This document shows, in pieces, positions 35,972 to 48,729 of a stretch of 64,000 bases of DNA. The stretch is from NCBI GenBank assembly GCA_023374045.1, contig CM041778.1, positions 95,482,839 through 95,546,838 of the forward strand, in the 5' to 3' direction. Source of the stretch: Limonium bicolor. Its lineage: Eukaryota; Streptophyta; Magnoliopsida; Caryophyllales; Plumbaginaceae. How positions within the stretch are numbered: the stretch's first letter is position 1; every line of letters starts with the position of its first letter. Under the pieces are notes generated by a model, which ran no database searches, was not told the DNA's origin, and was given only the letters and a program-made list of their open reading frames with translations. Position numbers and translations under genes: made by a program.

Positions 35972-36119
35972 TTTCTCAGCTGCTTCTTCTTCGTAATCTA
36001 ATTCTGGCAGTTGGGTGGGGAAAAAACCTAGTGACCTGAAAACTGAAACCCCAAAAACCCAGGGCGGAGAGAGTGCAATCGGTCGGCCCTCGATGCTGCT
36101 AGGGGACAAGGGATGCAAG

Positions 36120-36985
36120 TGGGGGAGATATAGAGAGTGAACAAGAATGTCGTATCGACCTCGCAGAAGTGAAGCAGATGAGGTGACAATAGGACACGAC
36201 GCCGTTTAAGTACTATGGAGAAAGATGTCCATTTTTATCAATAATATTTGGCACATAAATAAATTGATTTTAAAATTTTGGATTACATACCTAATCTGAT
36301 GAATTTACTTTATAGATATAATATACATAAAATAAAATTTTTTACACTTACTTCAATTAGGGTGGAGGGACTACAATTTTTTCAAAAAAACTTCCTTTAC
36401 TTAGAATTAGAAAACTTCCTTGACGTAAGATACTCTTCTCAATTCATAAGTAAATCATCCTACATAGCTTCGGTAAGATATTCTGGCAAATTCTACATTA
36501 TAGACAATTTAACTTAACCAGATAAATAGTTCAATAGTAAAATATAACAAAATAGAAGGAAAGAATACTTAACTTTAGTCATATTTAATTTACATGAAAA
36601 GTTAAAGAAAAATTATACAAAAGCAAAATATCAAAAAGGTTAATGAGCGGAAAACTTTTCAGTTTTTGATAGGTGTAGCTTAAATAATTGATTAAAATAA
36701 TATGTATATTAAACTAGGGGGGTTATGTTCGTAGTATATAATTTACATTGGCATTACAATTTTTTTATTCATAAATTCAGTGGTAGTATGTTGAGATGTT
36801 TATTCCTCTTTTAGACAACACATAATCGATGGACCGTGCACCTCGCTAAAAAATGAAAAAAAAAAATGTGTGCTACTATTACTTAATATGTTGATTGGAT
36901 TGTTTATGTGGCATATAGATATGTTTCGACAAGTTTAAAATTTTATATTAGTTACGTATATATTAACATATATCTACGACACTTA
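36120..36985. other. AT-rich upstream region of the KH gene
   Basis: Very AT-rich, with no gene or repeat border recognised. Confidence 0.5.
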
Positions 36986-36989
36986 TGAC

Positions 36990-37430
36990 TCACCGTATAA
37001 AGTTTTAAATACACCATAAAACAATAATATTACACCACAAAACAATAATGATCAATTATGTGTTTCAAAATTGATACATCAAGAAAATATATGATTCACC
37101 ATATAAGGTTAAAATATATCATACAAATAATAATAATACTCCACAAAGCAATAATGATCTATTATCGGTTACGAAGTTTGTTATGTGATTCATCACTTGT
37201 TAGTTAATGAATTATAATACCAATTTTAGCAAATCATATCATCATTTTAGTGTATCATCGTAAACATGTTAAAATTAAATTTTTTAAACTTATTTAAGTA
37301 TATTCACCTCTGATCTTATTTTGAAGAGTTTGAATTTAAAAAAACAATGGTATTTTTTTATTTTGGACTTACATTTTAAAAATTATAACCATTTAAAATT
37401 AATATAACAAATAGACAGTCCAATTAGCTA
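36990..37430. repeat. Dispersed repeat, copy 2
   Basis: Matches 17340-17660 in order and orientation: CAATAATAATAAT, ATTATCGGTTACGAAGTTTG, GTTAATGAATTATAAT, CATCATTTTAGTGTAT and ACCATTTAAA. It also has an extra partial copy of the start at about 37010-37070. Type unknown. Confidence 0.65.
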
Positions 37431-38509
37431 TTGAATGATATCATCAACTCATCAATCTACTCCATACTTTCAGCAGGCAAGCCGCTTGGTCTAAATTTTC
37501 TTGGAACGGGCTGGCCATCGAGAGAAAGCAACGGTCACTTAACACTTCAACATTTTCTACAACTCACCTTCTTACGTGACATTAGGTTTTAGAATTTTGT
37601 ATTTCTATTTTGCTTCCTCTGAACGGACATTCCCTCACTTAACTTCTCTTTCATACGTCTCTTTCCATCGCAACTCGTTTTCTCTGTTCATCTTCTATTT
37701 ATCTTCGTTCTACATATCGTAACTCCTTCCTCCTACTACCACTTCATCTCGCATCACCGTAACTCCTTTCTTCCACCATAGCCTCATCTCGCCTCGCCGC
37801 ACCGTTTCATTCAAACAGACCTACTACCCACTTACACCACTCTACACCCGTGTCAAAGAAATTTACAGATTGCTATTCTTGTCTATCGCTCAATCACGAC
37901 AATAGGAGCAAACTACTACTCGGATAGTTTTTTCAACTTATGGTTGTTGGCACGATGTAATCAATTCCACCCTAATATGTCATTAACAAAATTAATCATG
38001 TTTCCTCCCCTATAGTCTCATGTACCCGTCCGAGGAGCCAACAACTAGGACGTTAGAATCCCGCCCGGATATCAAGCATCAACCTTGCCACACCTCAAAA
38101 TCAGCCGAATTCAATCAACAAAGGAGGCCAAGTCCTTAGACAACAAATAGCCAAGTTTTGCCAGCTGATACCCCAGCCAAGTTCTCTCGCCACAAAGGAG
38201 CTCTCATGATTCATTATGTGCAGCTCTGACATCCTATTCTATCAATCCCATCGACTAGTCCGTCATTACCAAATCAGACACCCATGGTATCAACTTGCAC
38301 ACCTTTCTGACATATCATTAATACCTCAAGATTGTGTGCGTCCTTTATGTGATTAATGGGCAACCGAGCAAGGCGAGGAAGCTTCCTCCTGACAGGCCCA
38401 TCCTAGATGTTGTCAGTCCTGCTCCACGTGGTTGTGGCCCACGTCATTTGTCTGGCCAGAAGACATGAAGCGAGTTGGGAGGGCAAGCCTGCTAACTTGT
38501 TTTCTTCTC

Positions 38510-38517
38510 TATAAATA
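38510..38517 (+). promoter_or_regulatory. TATA box in the Tat-like LTR remnant
   Basis: TATAAATA lies about 220 bp upstream of the first gag-side frame, within LTR-like sequence. Confidence 0.45.
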
Positions 38518-38734
38518 GTAATTAATGTCTCATTTATTACAACAACACAAAAATACTCATTCTCCCTCCTCATATGTACTATATTACTTGTACTAAAAGC
38601 CTTCCTCAACTCCATGTGGACTAGATCATTCAAGATTAAACCACGTAAACCCTTGTTTCTTACTTATCATTACTAATTACAACGTTTAAACCACCAATCA
38701 TCATACCACAAAGAAGTTAACCAGAAATCAATCC

Positions 38735-40900
38735 ATGGATTACCCGAAATTCACAGATTACCCAAAATCCTCATGTTACCCTCTAACATCTAGTGCCATC
38801 TATGGGACTTCTCTCACCATCACTACAAATCCATCTCCACCCTATCAACCGTCGAGAAAAACCTTCAAATGGAACCACCTCAAGGTCAAAGAACTAGAAG
38901 GAGCATCATTACGCCAAGAACCTCACCACCCATGGAGCAAGGAATACTCATCAGAGAACAGGAAACGTCTTCCGACGGAGCTGACCAGTAAACTGTCTCC
39001 ATGGATAAGTTTTGGGCCTTACAACAGTAGATGACTAATTTAGCCAAGAGACTCGCACATCAACAAGCTGCAAAAGACTTCAATAGAGAGAAAGTAGAAG
39101 ACCACGACCCCTTCTCCAATGAAATAAACCAAACCCCACTCCCTCCCAATTTTGACAAGAATATCTTTATGTACAACGGTTTAGAGGGTCCCGTGGGGCA
39201 TCTAGTGCACTTCAAATATACCATGGTCATATCCCACATCGGTGGTCACACTCGATGTCGTCTCTTCCCATCCTCCCTATCAGGATAAGCGTTCCCATGG
39301 TTCACACACTGACCGAACAAATCCATTGGGAGCTTCAAGGAGCTCAGACTACTATTTCTATCACACTTTGAGGTTGAGCGGCGAATGAAGAAGACATTCG
39401 CCAATATCATAGCCATGCTGATGAGTGAACAAACGAGCATGTTTTAGAGGTGTATTTCATGTACTTTATTAACACTTGTCATGTTCACTTTAGCTAGTTT
39501 TCCTCTAGTTTTGTGTTTTATTGGTGCTTTTTTATAAATTTATTGTCTAAACATGAAAAAAACCAACTAGGAGCATAATAGACAAAGAGAGTAACACGTG
39601 GGAGTAAACGGATCTCAAATCAGAGCTATAATGAAGAATCTGGGCCTTATACAAGTCTGGAAGCCGGGTTTGGGAGCCGAGACAACGTGTCCGACCTTGT
39701 GGAGTTAAAATACACAAGCTACAACTGTCCGGGTATGTGTCCAGCTGGACAGACCTAGACAACTCACATTGTTAAATCTCGCTTGGACATACAACTCGCT
39801 CGTACAAGAATAAGGATAGCCATGAACATACATTGTCTTGCTCGAAGAAATCTCACCCCCTTGAAATCTCTCTTTCAACCTCCCATGGCTATTTCTTATC
39901 CTTTCTCTCTTTATTACGCTTTAATGGAGGAATAGCCTTCTAGTACCTAGGGATGGGGATTTTTCCTCAAAATCCCTAGAACTCCATTATTGAATCTTGA
40001 AATCTTTTTATGCTTTATTGTAGTTCATGTGCTTAGTGAAAGATAATTATTGAGAATTTATGCTCTTAAGCTTGTCTATTTGTTATTTGAGGATTTTCAT
40101 AGAGTTTTCTCAATGTGTTATCTTTGTGGGTTTCTATGGACGGGCTTGCATAAGTAGAAATCTAAACCTTGGGGGCTAATCAACTCGCTTCTCAAGGGTT
40201 TTGAGATGAGACTTCAATGCAACTTAGGAGAACTTGTGCTTAATGCTATGATTGACTAGGTAATCGGTCAGACCATAGATTTTAGACTCAATTGGTCAGG
40301 ATTAGTAGACCAATGTTTGGTTATTAGTTATTTATGTAATCCCGTTGTTTAACAATGAGTTCATAAATCGGCAATTGGTAGTAAAGGGTGAAGAGGGCAA
40401 ATATCCATCCTGTAGTACATCAATCTTAGATTAGTTAATCTAGTTTTATTTTCTTCATTTCAGTTTATCAACCCAATCCAACAACCCCCCCTCCAAACAA
40501 TTACTGCACTTTATCCTTTTTGTATATATTTGTACGTACATTACTAAACTGTTAAGAAGCTAGATAGTTGCGAAGTCCTTGTGGATACGACACTTCTTGT
40601 ACTACTTTGACTGGGTTACTTCCTATTAGTTTACCGAATATATGCATTTATATATTGCCACAACACATGCGCCAACGCCCGAACAAAGATGTCAAGGAGT
40701 ATACTAAACGATTCCGCAATGTTATCACAAAGGTTGACAAGCACGAGGATTCAGTCATCGTCTCTATTTACCGTTACGACCTGGTAGAAATCAAAATCAT
40801 AAGGGAGTTAACCATGAAAACTCCTAAATCCTACGACAAACTGATCATCAAGCCAAAAATTTCATCAAATGAGAAAAGGTCGTTCGCATAGCCAGGGAAC
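38735..40900 (+). pseudogene. Broken gag of a Tat/Ogre-like element
   Basis: Frames at 38735-39034 and 39031-39288 include DPFSNEINQTPLPPNF, then YNGLEGPVGHLVHFK and CRLFPSSLSG, the usual start of a Tat/Ogre gag domain. The domain continues with stops to about 39441 (SFKELRLLFLSHFE) and resumes after an insertion at 40666 (RPNKDVKEYTKRFRN, then IIRELTMKTPKSYDKLI) up to 40891. Stops and a frame change within the first part show it is dead. No zinc knuckle remains. Confidence 0.6.
39442..40665 (+). mobile_element. LTR-like insertion inside the Tat gag, 1.2 kb
   Basis: The segment separates two halves of one gag frame. Both borders carry CATG (39438-39441 and 40666-40669), and leaving the segment out restores the frame without a gap. 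It has the look of an Athila-type LTR, with GTGGATACGACACTTCTTG near the right end. Terminal bases can be read as TG...CA shifted by two bases, so the exact ends and duplication length (4 or 5 bp) are uncertain. No coding capacity. Confidence 0.6.
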
Positions 40901-40942
40901 TAGCCAAAGCGGCCCACTACTACTTGACCATGACAATGAGCC

Positions 40943-43900
40943 TGTAACACCCCAACCCGAAATCTAATAACCTGAACGACGATCACTCCCAAATAAACTT
41001 AAACTACAGCGGAATAAATTACAATAACTGGGCGGTATTACAATGCCGTTAGTCACCCTTGTGACTAACAAGGCTAACTCCAAATACAAATCCCAAAAGT
41101 CACGGTTCGAATACGAATACAATCCGAGATACCAGGAATCAAACTCAAAGGTACAATAATTAAGTAAAACAAATAACTAGTAATAAATCCCATGGCTTGA
41201 GCTACCCCACCTACACTCGGTGTGGTAATATCTGCAACTTCAGGTACCTGAAAAATGGGGGTGCCCCCAAAGGGGCTCAGCAAACAATGCTGGTATGGAA
41301 AACGTGCAGCCCATCGGCTACCAGGCCGCACCAACTACTTTGTCGAGTACATGCAGTTCATTTTCATAAAGTTGTAATCAAGCATAACATGATAATAACA
41401 AGTATCCATACAAGGACAACAATGTCACATAGAACAAGACTTCAGAAGGTCAAGTTAGATGAACTGTAATCATTTGATAATAGTCGGGTCCACACAGTGG
41501 GACTGACAAGTGTATAAGAGTATGTCAATATAGTGAAGGTATAGTGGCCTTGTTAAAAAGAAAGGTGGGTAATTAGTCCCTCAGAAGAAAACGTAGTTAA
41601 CTCCTGTACTTAAAAGAGGTGGGAATCGAACCCTCGAGAGGAATGAAGTCTTCCTCCCCACTTGAACTGTTCCGGTACGCAGCCGGTGAGTGACATAGCG
41701 CACCCAAAACTCCTGTCGCGACGTAAATTGAATAGGAGACGACCTAAGACAGGTACAACTCCTGTAGCATGCATGGCCAGATCCAACTGGGCTCCTCGTT
41801 CTCGTAGTATAGAATTGTTAGGTGTCAACCAAGTGTTAAGCAAGGACACAATGTATACTGTCAGTTATCACGTTTAGGATAACGACGTTTGTTATAAAGT
41901 GAAGTTAGTGAGAAACTTGAGTACTGTAGGATCGGGTGGCTAACTCAAACCAACCAAAGGTGTGAGTCTAAGAGTTGGTTTGACTCAATCAGCCTTCGTA
42001 AGTGAGAAACACTCTGTGATGCAGAGACACTCAATCGAATTGATCAAACTGAGGGTGCGGAAGACTTTTGTAGTAATTGAAACGAAACGATGAAAAGAAA
42101 GAAGGACTCTGTTGAACTCAGCAAGATACACAAATAAGCTATTTCATTTCCTGGTCAAATAAAACAACTTACAAATGTCCACTAAGTAGAGGGAATCTAC
42201 TTAGCGGTTTTTCACTCACTCACCCAACACACTTTCTAATCAGCTCAATGATAAGTGTAGTGAAACTAGGATCTTCCTAGGCAGAGTCTATCTAAAGGCG
42301 CTAACTAACTTGGCACGTATTCTCTCTTTCTTTCTGACTTACAAAGCGATTCTCTTTCTCTCTCTAAGCTCTAAGATAATCCTCAATGAAAAGCACGCCT
42401 TAAACTAGCTATTACATATCCTATTTATACTAGTATTACAAACGGTAGGTCGAAGGAGTTAGTTCCGAAAATACCGGAACTAACTAAGTGGGCAACGTCC
42501 AACGTCTTTGAGTGAAGTCTCTACTTGAGCCGCGAACTTCGGGAGTTAAGGGAGACTTTATGACCGTTGTGGCGTTGAGGCTTTCCCGAGTTGACTCCTT
42601 TTTATTCGCAACTGCACGAGTGAGTCTATGAGGCCTCCTTCGTTTCGTGGACTCCATTGAAGCGGCTCACTCTTTGTGTGACTGAGGACGATTGACTCTG
42701 TCGAGTTGATTGGCTATCTCTGCAACACTCTGATGTCCCAACAAGTACAAGTTCTCGGTATAATAAAGCATAGGTATTTAATCCACTGGTGATGTAGTGT
42801 TGTATGCGTGGGACATACATGTTACAGTTAGCATCAACACGCACATAAAATATCACAACAGTGTATAAGAGTAATACAACATTTTTCATTTAATTATCTT
42901 GGTCGTTATTTCAAACAACAGATAGCACACAAGCCGGTGTAATCCGGTAGCAAACAGGTTGCAAGAATCCCATACCGTTCACCGTAGATTGCAGTTGAAT
43001 ATATCCTGGTCAACGTCTGGTCAAGTTTTGTCCTATATTAGGATTAACTGAGAGGGTTAATTTATGTTACCCTTGTATAATAATTTTATTGGATCATTTA
43101 ACGATTTCGTATTTGTTATTTCATGTGAGGTTTATTTCTTCATACTTAGATAGTTTCGTTAACCTCTTAACCTCACTGATAATTAAGGTGTTTATATACA
43201 TTCTAATTTATATAGTCTTAATGAATAATTTATATTGTGTGGTAATTCCTTTTAATTACCTTATGATTTAGTGCGTCACTTGATTTATTTATAAATCCTT
43301 TAATGTACATACATGTATATATTCATTCATATACTATTTATGTTACATATTTTTAATTGTCTAGACAACATAATAACTTATAATTCCTCAACTATATTTA
43401 TATGCCATACAGGGACATAATATTCTTATAGTTTTTATTATTCCCCTTTTTAACCATAAATAATATTTATCGATTACCTTTAAATTCCTTATAACTATAT
43501 AAGCCATAGTTTTAATTCCATGATCCCATAAATCAAAAAATCTTTTTTCTAATTCCTCCAAATATCCACATAGGACCTATATTTATTTAAATCTAAATTC
43601 TTACACTTATATTTCGGTTATTTACATAACAATCATAATAATTCATAAACTTTACATTTAAACTCTAATCTCATTATATTATATAGTTTTAATTCTTTAT
43701 TTAATTATATTACAAAACCACCTTTAATAATTTTGGTATATAACCTTTGAATAATATAACTTTCGAAAATTACAACTTAGCCCCTCAAACTTTCGGCTTT
43801 AATATATTCTTTCCTTTATTTACATTTTCACCCCAAAACTTTATAATAGTTACTTAATAACTTATAAACTATAGTTTAAATATTTAATTCCTCAAAATTT

Positions 43901-46378
43901 CGGAAGTGAACTTAATAATTCTCTTAATAACTTTTATAAATTACATAATAGCCCAAAACTTAATAAATTGTTATTTTAACTTCTAAACACCTATTTAATT
44001 CACCCAAAATTCATAATATCAATTCCTACCTTATATTATATCATTATTATGTCAATGACACTTAATACTTTCGGCTATTTACTATATATTCCCATAACTT
44101 CTAAAAATTTATTTTTACCACATAACTTTTTAAACTAGTCATTTAAACACTAGTAATTATTTTCAACTTACCCAAAATTCATAATATAAGTTTATACTTT
44201 CTATTATATCAAAATTCACCTAATCTAATATATACCTCACGGCTTTAATTTAATTTGCCCACCAAGTTTTGGTAAATTACATATTTTACCCTTAAACTTA
44301 AAAACTTAATATCTCATGTATTAAAATACCTAATTAACTTATTCAAATATTTTATAACATCTTAATACATAGTATTAAGCTATAATACACCAAATTAATC
44401 CTTATATTTTCGGCAATTATATTTTTAGCCAATTAATTATCTTAAAACTCCTTAAATCAATTTTAAACCTTAATTCCATCTTTAATTTATCAAAACACAA
44501 AATTAAAACCTCCTTAATTTCGGCTTTAATTTTATAAAATGATAAGCAATGGTTTAATGTTATAAAACATAGTTTAACCCATAGATCTACATATATATGC
44601 TTGAATAAATTACTTACTCTCTTAGTAATTTATTTCCTCTTGGTTTCTCCTTGGATCTTTGGCCTCACAACCTTGATCTACACTCCTTTGTAGGTGCCTT
44701 GAATATTAGAACAAGGATACCTTAAGTTAAACCTTGAATTCCCAAATAAACCTTAAGGAATTTACTAAGGTATTATGTATGTAATTTATATAAAAGATTA
44801 GGATTTACCTTGAAGACTCAAAATGGAGTTCAAGAACAATGTATTTTCGGCCTTGACAAGGAGAAGATAAATCAATTAGCTCTTGAAGAGATCTAAGCTT
44901 ATAACTTAGAATAACTCTTGTAAACCTTAAAAATCAAAGATTTACCTTAGGGAATTTGGTGTAGGTTCACGCCTTGAATGAGTAGGGGTGAATACCTTGT
45001 AAAACCATGGAGAAATTGAAGTTAATGGAGAGGAGAAAGCAAGGAAAAATCGGCCATGTGCTTATCTTGGAAGAAGATGATGTTTTAAGGCATTTTCTTA
45101 CCTTAAGCCTTCAAGAACCTTTCTTAAGTGTTCCCTTTGCTTAGCCACGAAATTCCTAGCTTGAATGATTGATGCTGATCTAGATCAATGGGATGAATTA
45201 GAAGAACTTCCTTGGAGCAAAGAACCGAAAATAAGCTAAAAAATGGTGTTAAAGTATAACTAGAATAACTTAAGGTTTGAGAGCTCTTACCAATGGAAGC
45301 TTGAAGGTCTGGAAGGGGAGGGAGCTGGCGTGAATGAAGGCTGGGAAATGGGACAGAAATCGCCAGCTAGAAGAGGAGAAGAGACAAGCTTCACAAGTTG
45401 TCAAGGATTAGGTGAAAAGAAGACATTTTAGTAAAAGGAGATGTGGAATTGTCTAAAGCCTCAATCAATGGGGATATGGGTTGAAATTGAAGGTCCTGCC
45501 AGCTGCTTCAATCGGCCAAGACTAATGATAGGAGCCAGGTTTGTCAAAATGGAGTATTAATTGTGAAAGTGACTTAAAGACATAAAAATCATGTCTTTTT
45601 AGTAGTCAAAATCGCCCCCCTTAGAGATGGTTAGTCACCATTGTTATCCCCTGATTATTATACTTAACTCATGTCATTTTAAGTCTATAAACTCGTAGCT
45701 AATAATTTGTACAAGTTAAATGTGTAAAACGCGACTTTTCGGTACCCGAAAAGTGCGCTTTTGTGCTCTAAGGAAATTTTGGGAAATAATTTGTCTTTAT
45801 GAGTTCCAAGTGTTTATAAACATTTATTATAGTAAATAATGATGTATTAAGGTGTTACATTGAGTTATATGGGGTTACATCAACTCATGACATAATTCCC
45901 GAGCTATCGGGGCACTCCCGAGGCAAAAAGGAGCGTTAAGAAATTCCCCCGAGCACTTTGTTGAATTTTGGGATACTAGCTCGTGGGTTCTCTTTAGAAT
46001 GATTATTAATGATGTTAGGAACTCTAAGAATGAATTATATAGGAGTTCGTGCCGCCTCGGCACCTCTCCGGGCTTTTCGTGCTTTAAGGGGCGTGCGTGA
46101 GCACTCCCGAGCATTTTGCGTTTTTGACTGAATATAGCCTAGGGAATATGTTTGTATAGTCATATAATGAGGGTATGACCATTTGGTTTGAGTTTTAGAA
46201 GGTCATACAAGGTCATGCTTAATCGCATGTTTCTAAGGCGCTTTAGCGTTTATGGTGAAACGACTATTTTTACGTAACGTTCTCATGCATGCATGCATGC
46301 GTACGTGAAACAGTTATATTTGGATTATTTTCCATTAAATAATGGTTTTATAATGTTAATTAGATTTGGGGTATTTCA
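40943..46378 (-). repeat. LTR A (3' LTR of the full internal region)
   Basis: 5,436 bp including an 819-bp nested insertion and its duplication. It is near-identical to LTR B apart from that insertion and two indels. A segment of about 118 bp at roughly 43705-43822 is missing from B and bounded by TTTATTTA. About 42 bp present in B (54801-54842) is missing here. A 46.28-kb CATGCATGCATGCATGCGTACG run is a self-complementary tract. Short frames inside (for example 41197-41469 and 41610-41849) recur in LTR B and have no known domain. Confidence 0.92.
41925..42743 (-). mobile_element. Nested solo LTR, 819 bp
   Basis: Absent at the matching site of LTR B (after 53738). It begins TGTAGGATCG and ends GTCCCAACA on the plus strand (TG...CA) and is flanked by the perfect duplication AGTAC (41920-41924 and 42744-42748). 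A TATAAATA on the minus strand (42422-42429) suggests minus orientation, so the LTR would start TGTTGGGACATC, as in many Ty1/copia LTRs. No coding capacity. Confidence 0.92.
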
Positions 46379-46392
46379 ATCTACCCCCCTTA
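46379..46392 (-). promoter_or_regulatory. Polypurine tract of the Tekay-like element
   Basis: On the minus strand AAGGGGGGTAGAT lies directly before the first base of LTR A, the position for plus-strand DNA priming. A copy with one G fewer lies beside LTR B (57279-57291). Confidence 0.8.
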
Positions 46393-46844
46393 AAAAGGAC
46401 TTCGCCCCGAAGTCTCATATCTAAATTTATAAGGTTGTGGGGGAAACAAGTTCCGTTAGGTATCCACAACTCAATTTAGTTTTTAGGGATCATGTCCCAA
46501 GTCTCTATATTCCTAAGTTCATAGTGTACATAAACCACAACATGAATACTTTGGAAGGTCATATCATATACCTACAATGTAGTGCAATGTAGTAAACACA
46601 ATCACATTTCATTTCAAATAGTGCAACGTAGTGCACATAACCTTTCCATTGTAGTGTAACGAAGTACACATCAGCAAGTAGAAGTACAAAGTACATTCAA
46701 ATACAGTGTTACACAAGAACACATACAAGACAAAGTGTCACAAAAATGCATAAAAGTGCTATAAAATGCACACTAAACTCACAAACGAAAAAGGCTCTAC
46801 CCCCTAAAAAAAGGGGTACGCCCACGTACCCTAGACTAAGGTGT

Positions 46845-47345
46845 CTAGTCGGTGAATAATGAGGGAAACTTTGCTCGTATATCCGCTTCTAATTCCCATG
46901 TGGCCTCTTCAACATCATGGTTCGACCAAAGAACCTTTACGAGGCTCACAGTCTTGTTTCGAGTATCTCGTGTCTTTCTATCTAAGATTCGTTGCGGTGT
47001 TTCCACGTACCGCATTGTTGGTTCTAATGATAGTGTCTCTGGTTGTAAAACGTGAGAAGGATGAGGCATGTTTCTTAAGCTGAGACACGTGAAAAACGTT
47101 GTGTACCTTGCCCAACTCCACTGGCAAATCAAGTCGATATGCCACAAGGCCCACCCGCTCTGTGATAGTGTAGGGTCTTACAAACTTTGGGCTTAGCTTT
47201 CCCTTCTGTCCAAATCTGAATACACCCTTCATCGGTGATACTCGTAGAAATACTTGGTCGCCAACTGCAAACTCAAGGTCTCGTCGTCTCTCATCAGCAT
47301 ACAACTTCTGTCTGTCTTGTACTGCTTTCATATATTTTGATCTGT
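46845..47345 (-). pseudogene. Integrase C-terminus and chromodomain-like region, copy A
   Basis: The first frame (47331-46978) reads ADERRRDLEFAVGDQVFLRV...KLSPKFVRPYTI...VHNVFHVSQLKK, the GPF/Y-type end of gypsy integrase. A two-base loss relative to copy B near 47067 then shifts the frame. The second frame holds PQRILDRKTRDTRNK and VLWSNHDVEEATWELE, a chromodomain-like motif (W-x-N and EEATWE) that targets integration in chromoviruses. Confidence 0.85.
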
Positions 47346-47367
47346 TGTACTTCTGCCTGAACTTGCT

Positions 47368-48725
47368 CTAAGTACTCAGGCCCAATGATGACGGTCTCAC
47401 TAGACTCGTCCCAGCACAATGGTGTGCGGCATGGTCTGCCATATAATGCTTGAAAAGGTGACATCTGTATAGAGGCGTGATAACTGTTGTTATATGCAAA
47501 CTCGATAGGTGTAACCTATCTATCCAGCTACCCTGAAAATCCAAGGCACATGCTCGTAGCATGTCCTCTAAGGTCTGAATAGTCCTCTCCGATTGACCAT
47601 CTGTCTGAGGATGAAACGCTGTGCTAAGCTTCAATTCAGTTCCAAGTGCTTCGCGAGTAGCTCGCCAATATCGTGAAAGAAATCTGGTATCTCGATCTGA
47701 AACAATAGTCTTTGGTACTCCATGATGTCTGATAATCTCTTTCTCAAATAGTTCTGCCAACTTTGGTACCTTCCAAGTGTCTTTCATCGGTATAAATCTC
47801 GCCACTTTGGTCAGTCGATCAACAACAACCCAAATCATATTTAGTCCTCCTCTCGTAGGTGGTAGTCCCACCACGAAGTCCATAGAGATATCATAAAACT
47901 TCCATTCTGGAACTGGCATAAACCGCACCATGCCTCCTGGTCGTCTATGTTGAATTTCACTTTCTGACAAGTGAGACATCGAATCACATATTCTGTCACG
48001 TCGCCCTTCATACCACTCCACCAGAAATACCTCTTTAGATCTTTGTACATCTTAGAAGCTCCTGGATGGACAGATGTGGAAGAAGTGTGAGACTCTCGAA
48101 GAATATGCTCTTTTATATCTGTGCTGTCTCTGGGAATACACAATCTACCCTTTAATCTGATCAACCCATCATCGTGTAGCTGGAACTCATACTTTCCTCC
48201 TTCAAATGTACCGTCAGACAACTTCTGACTGATCTCCATCATTCGCTGATCATTCTGCTGTGCGCCACGTATGTCGTCTATAAGACTCGAGCTAGCCACA
48301 ATGGCATTTAAGGAATGTGCTTGTCGACTCAATGCGTCTGCTACTACATTAGCTTTTCCTTCTTTGTACTGCAAATCGATGTCGTAATCCTTGAGGAACT
48401 CAACCCATCTTCGTTGTCTCATGTTTAACTCCTTCTGGGTGAATACATATTTCAAACTTTTGTGATCCGAGTATACGGTCATCTGGACACCATAGAGGTA
48501 GTGGCGCCAGATCTTCAATGCAAATACAATTGCTCCAAGTTCCAAGTCATGTGTGGGATAGTTCTCCTCATGTTTCTTCAGCTGTCGGGAAGCGTAAGCG
48601 ACTACCTTCCCATTCTGCATGAGTACACACCCTAATCCCCTGCCTGATGCATCACAGTAAACTTCATAACCTTCTGTACCTTCAGGTATAGTCAAAACTG
48701 GTGCTGATGTCAAAGCATCCTTCAA
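47368..48725 (-). pseudogene. RNase H and integrase region of pol, copy A
   Basis: 48725-47841 holds RNase H ([41 protein letters not shown]) and the integrase zinc-binding part ([27 protein letters not shown]). A one-base loss relative to copy B near 47950 shifts the frame. The core then follows in 48021-47368 with its three acidic residues in [18 protein letters not shown] and DGQSERTIQ. A second one-base loss near 47513 shifts it again. Confidence 0.9.
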
Positions 48726-48729
48726 ATAC

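Larger units (their letters stand above)
37960..40942 (+). mobile_element. Tat/Ogre-like Ty3/gypsy remnant: leader and gag
   Basis: A plus-strand retroelement remnant. A TATAAATA box at 38510-38517 lies in LTR-like sequence and is followed by a leader and a gag region (38735 onward). The left border is not clear. The element is cut on the right at 40942 by the Tekay-like array. 37430-37960 shows no gene. Confidence 0.55.

Noticed and set aside
41197..41469. Short frame in LTR A with a near-identical copy in LTR B (53009-53200)
   Set aside because: Conservation comes from LTR duplication; no domain, and the frame lies in a non-coding LTR.
41610..41849. Pairs of overlapping frames on both strands repeated at 53423-53690
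   Set aside because: Same reason; both strands open over the same bases is a sign of chance.
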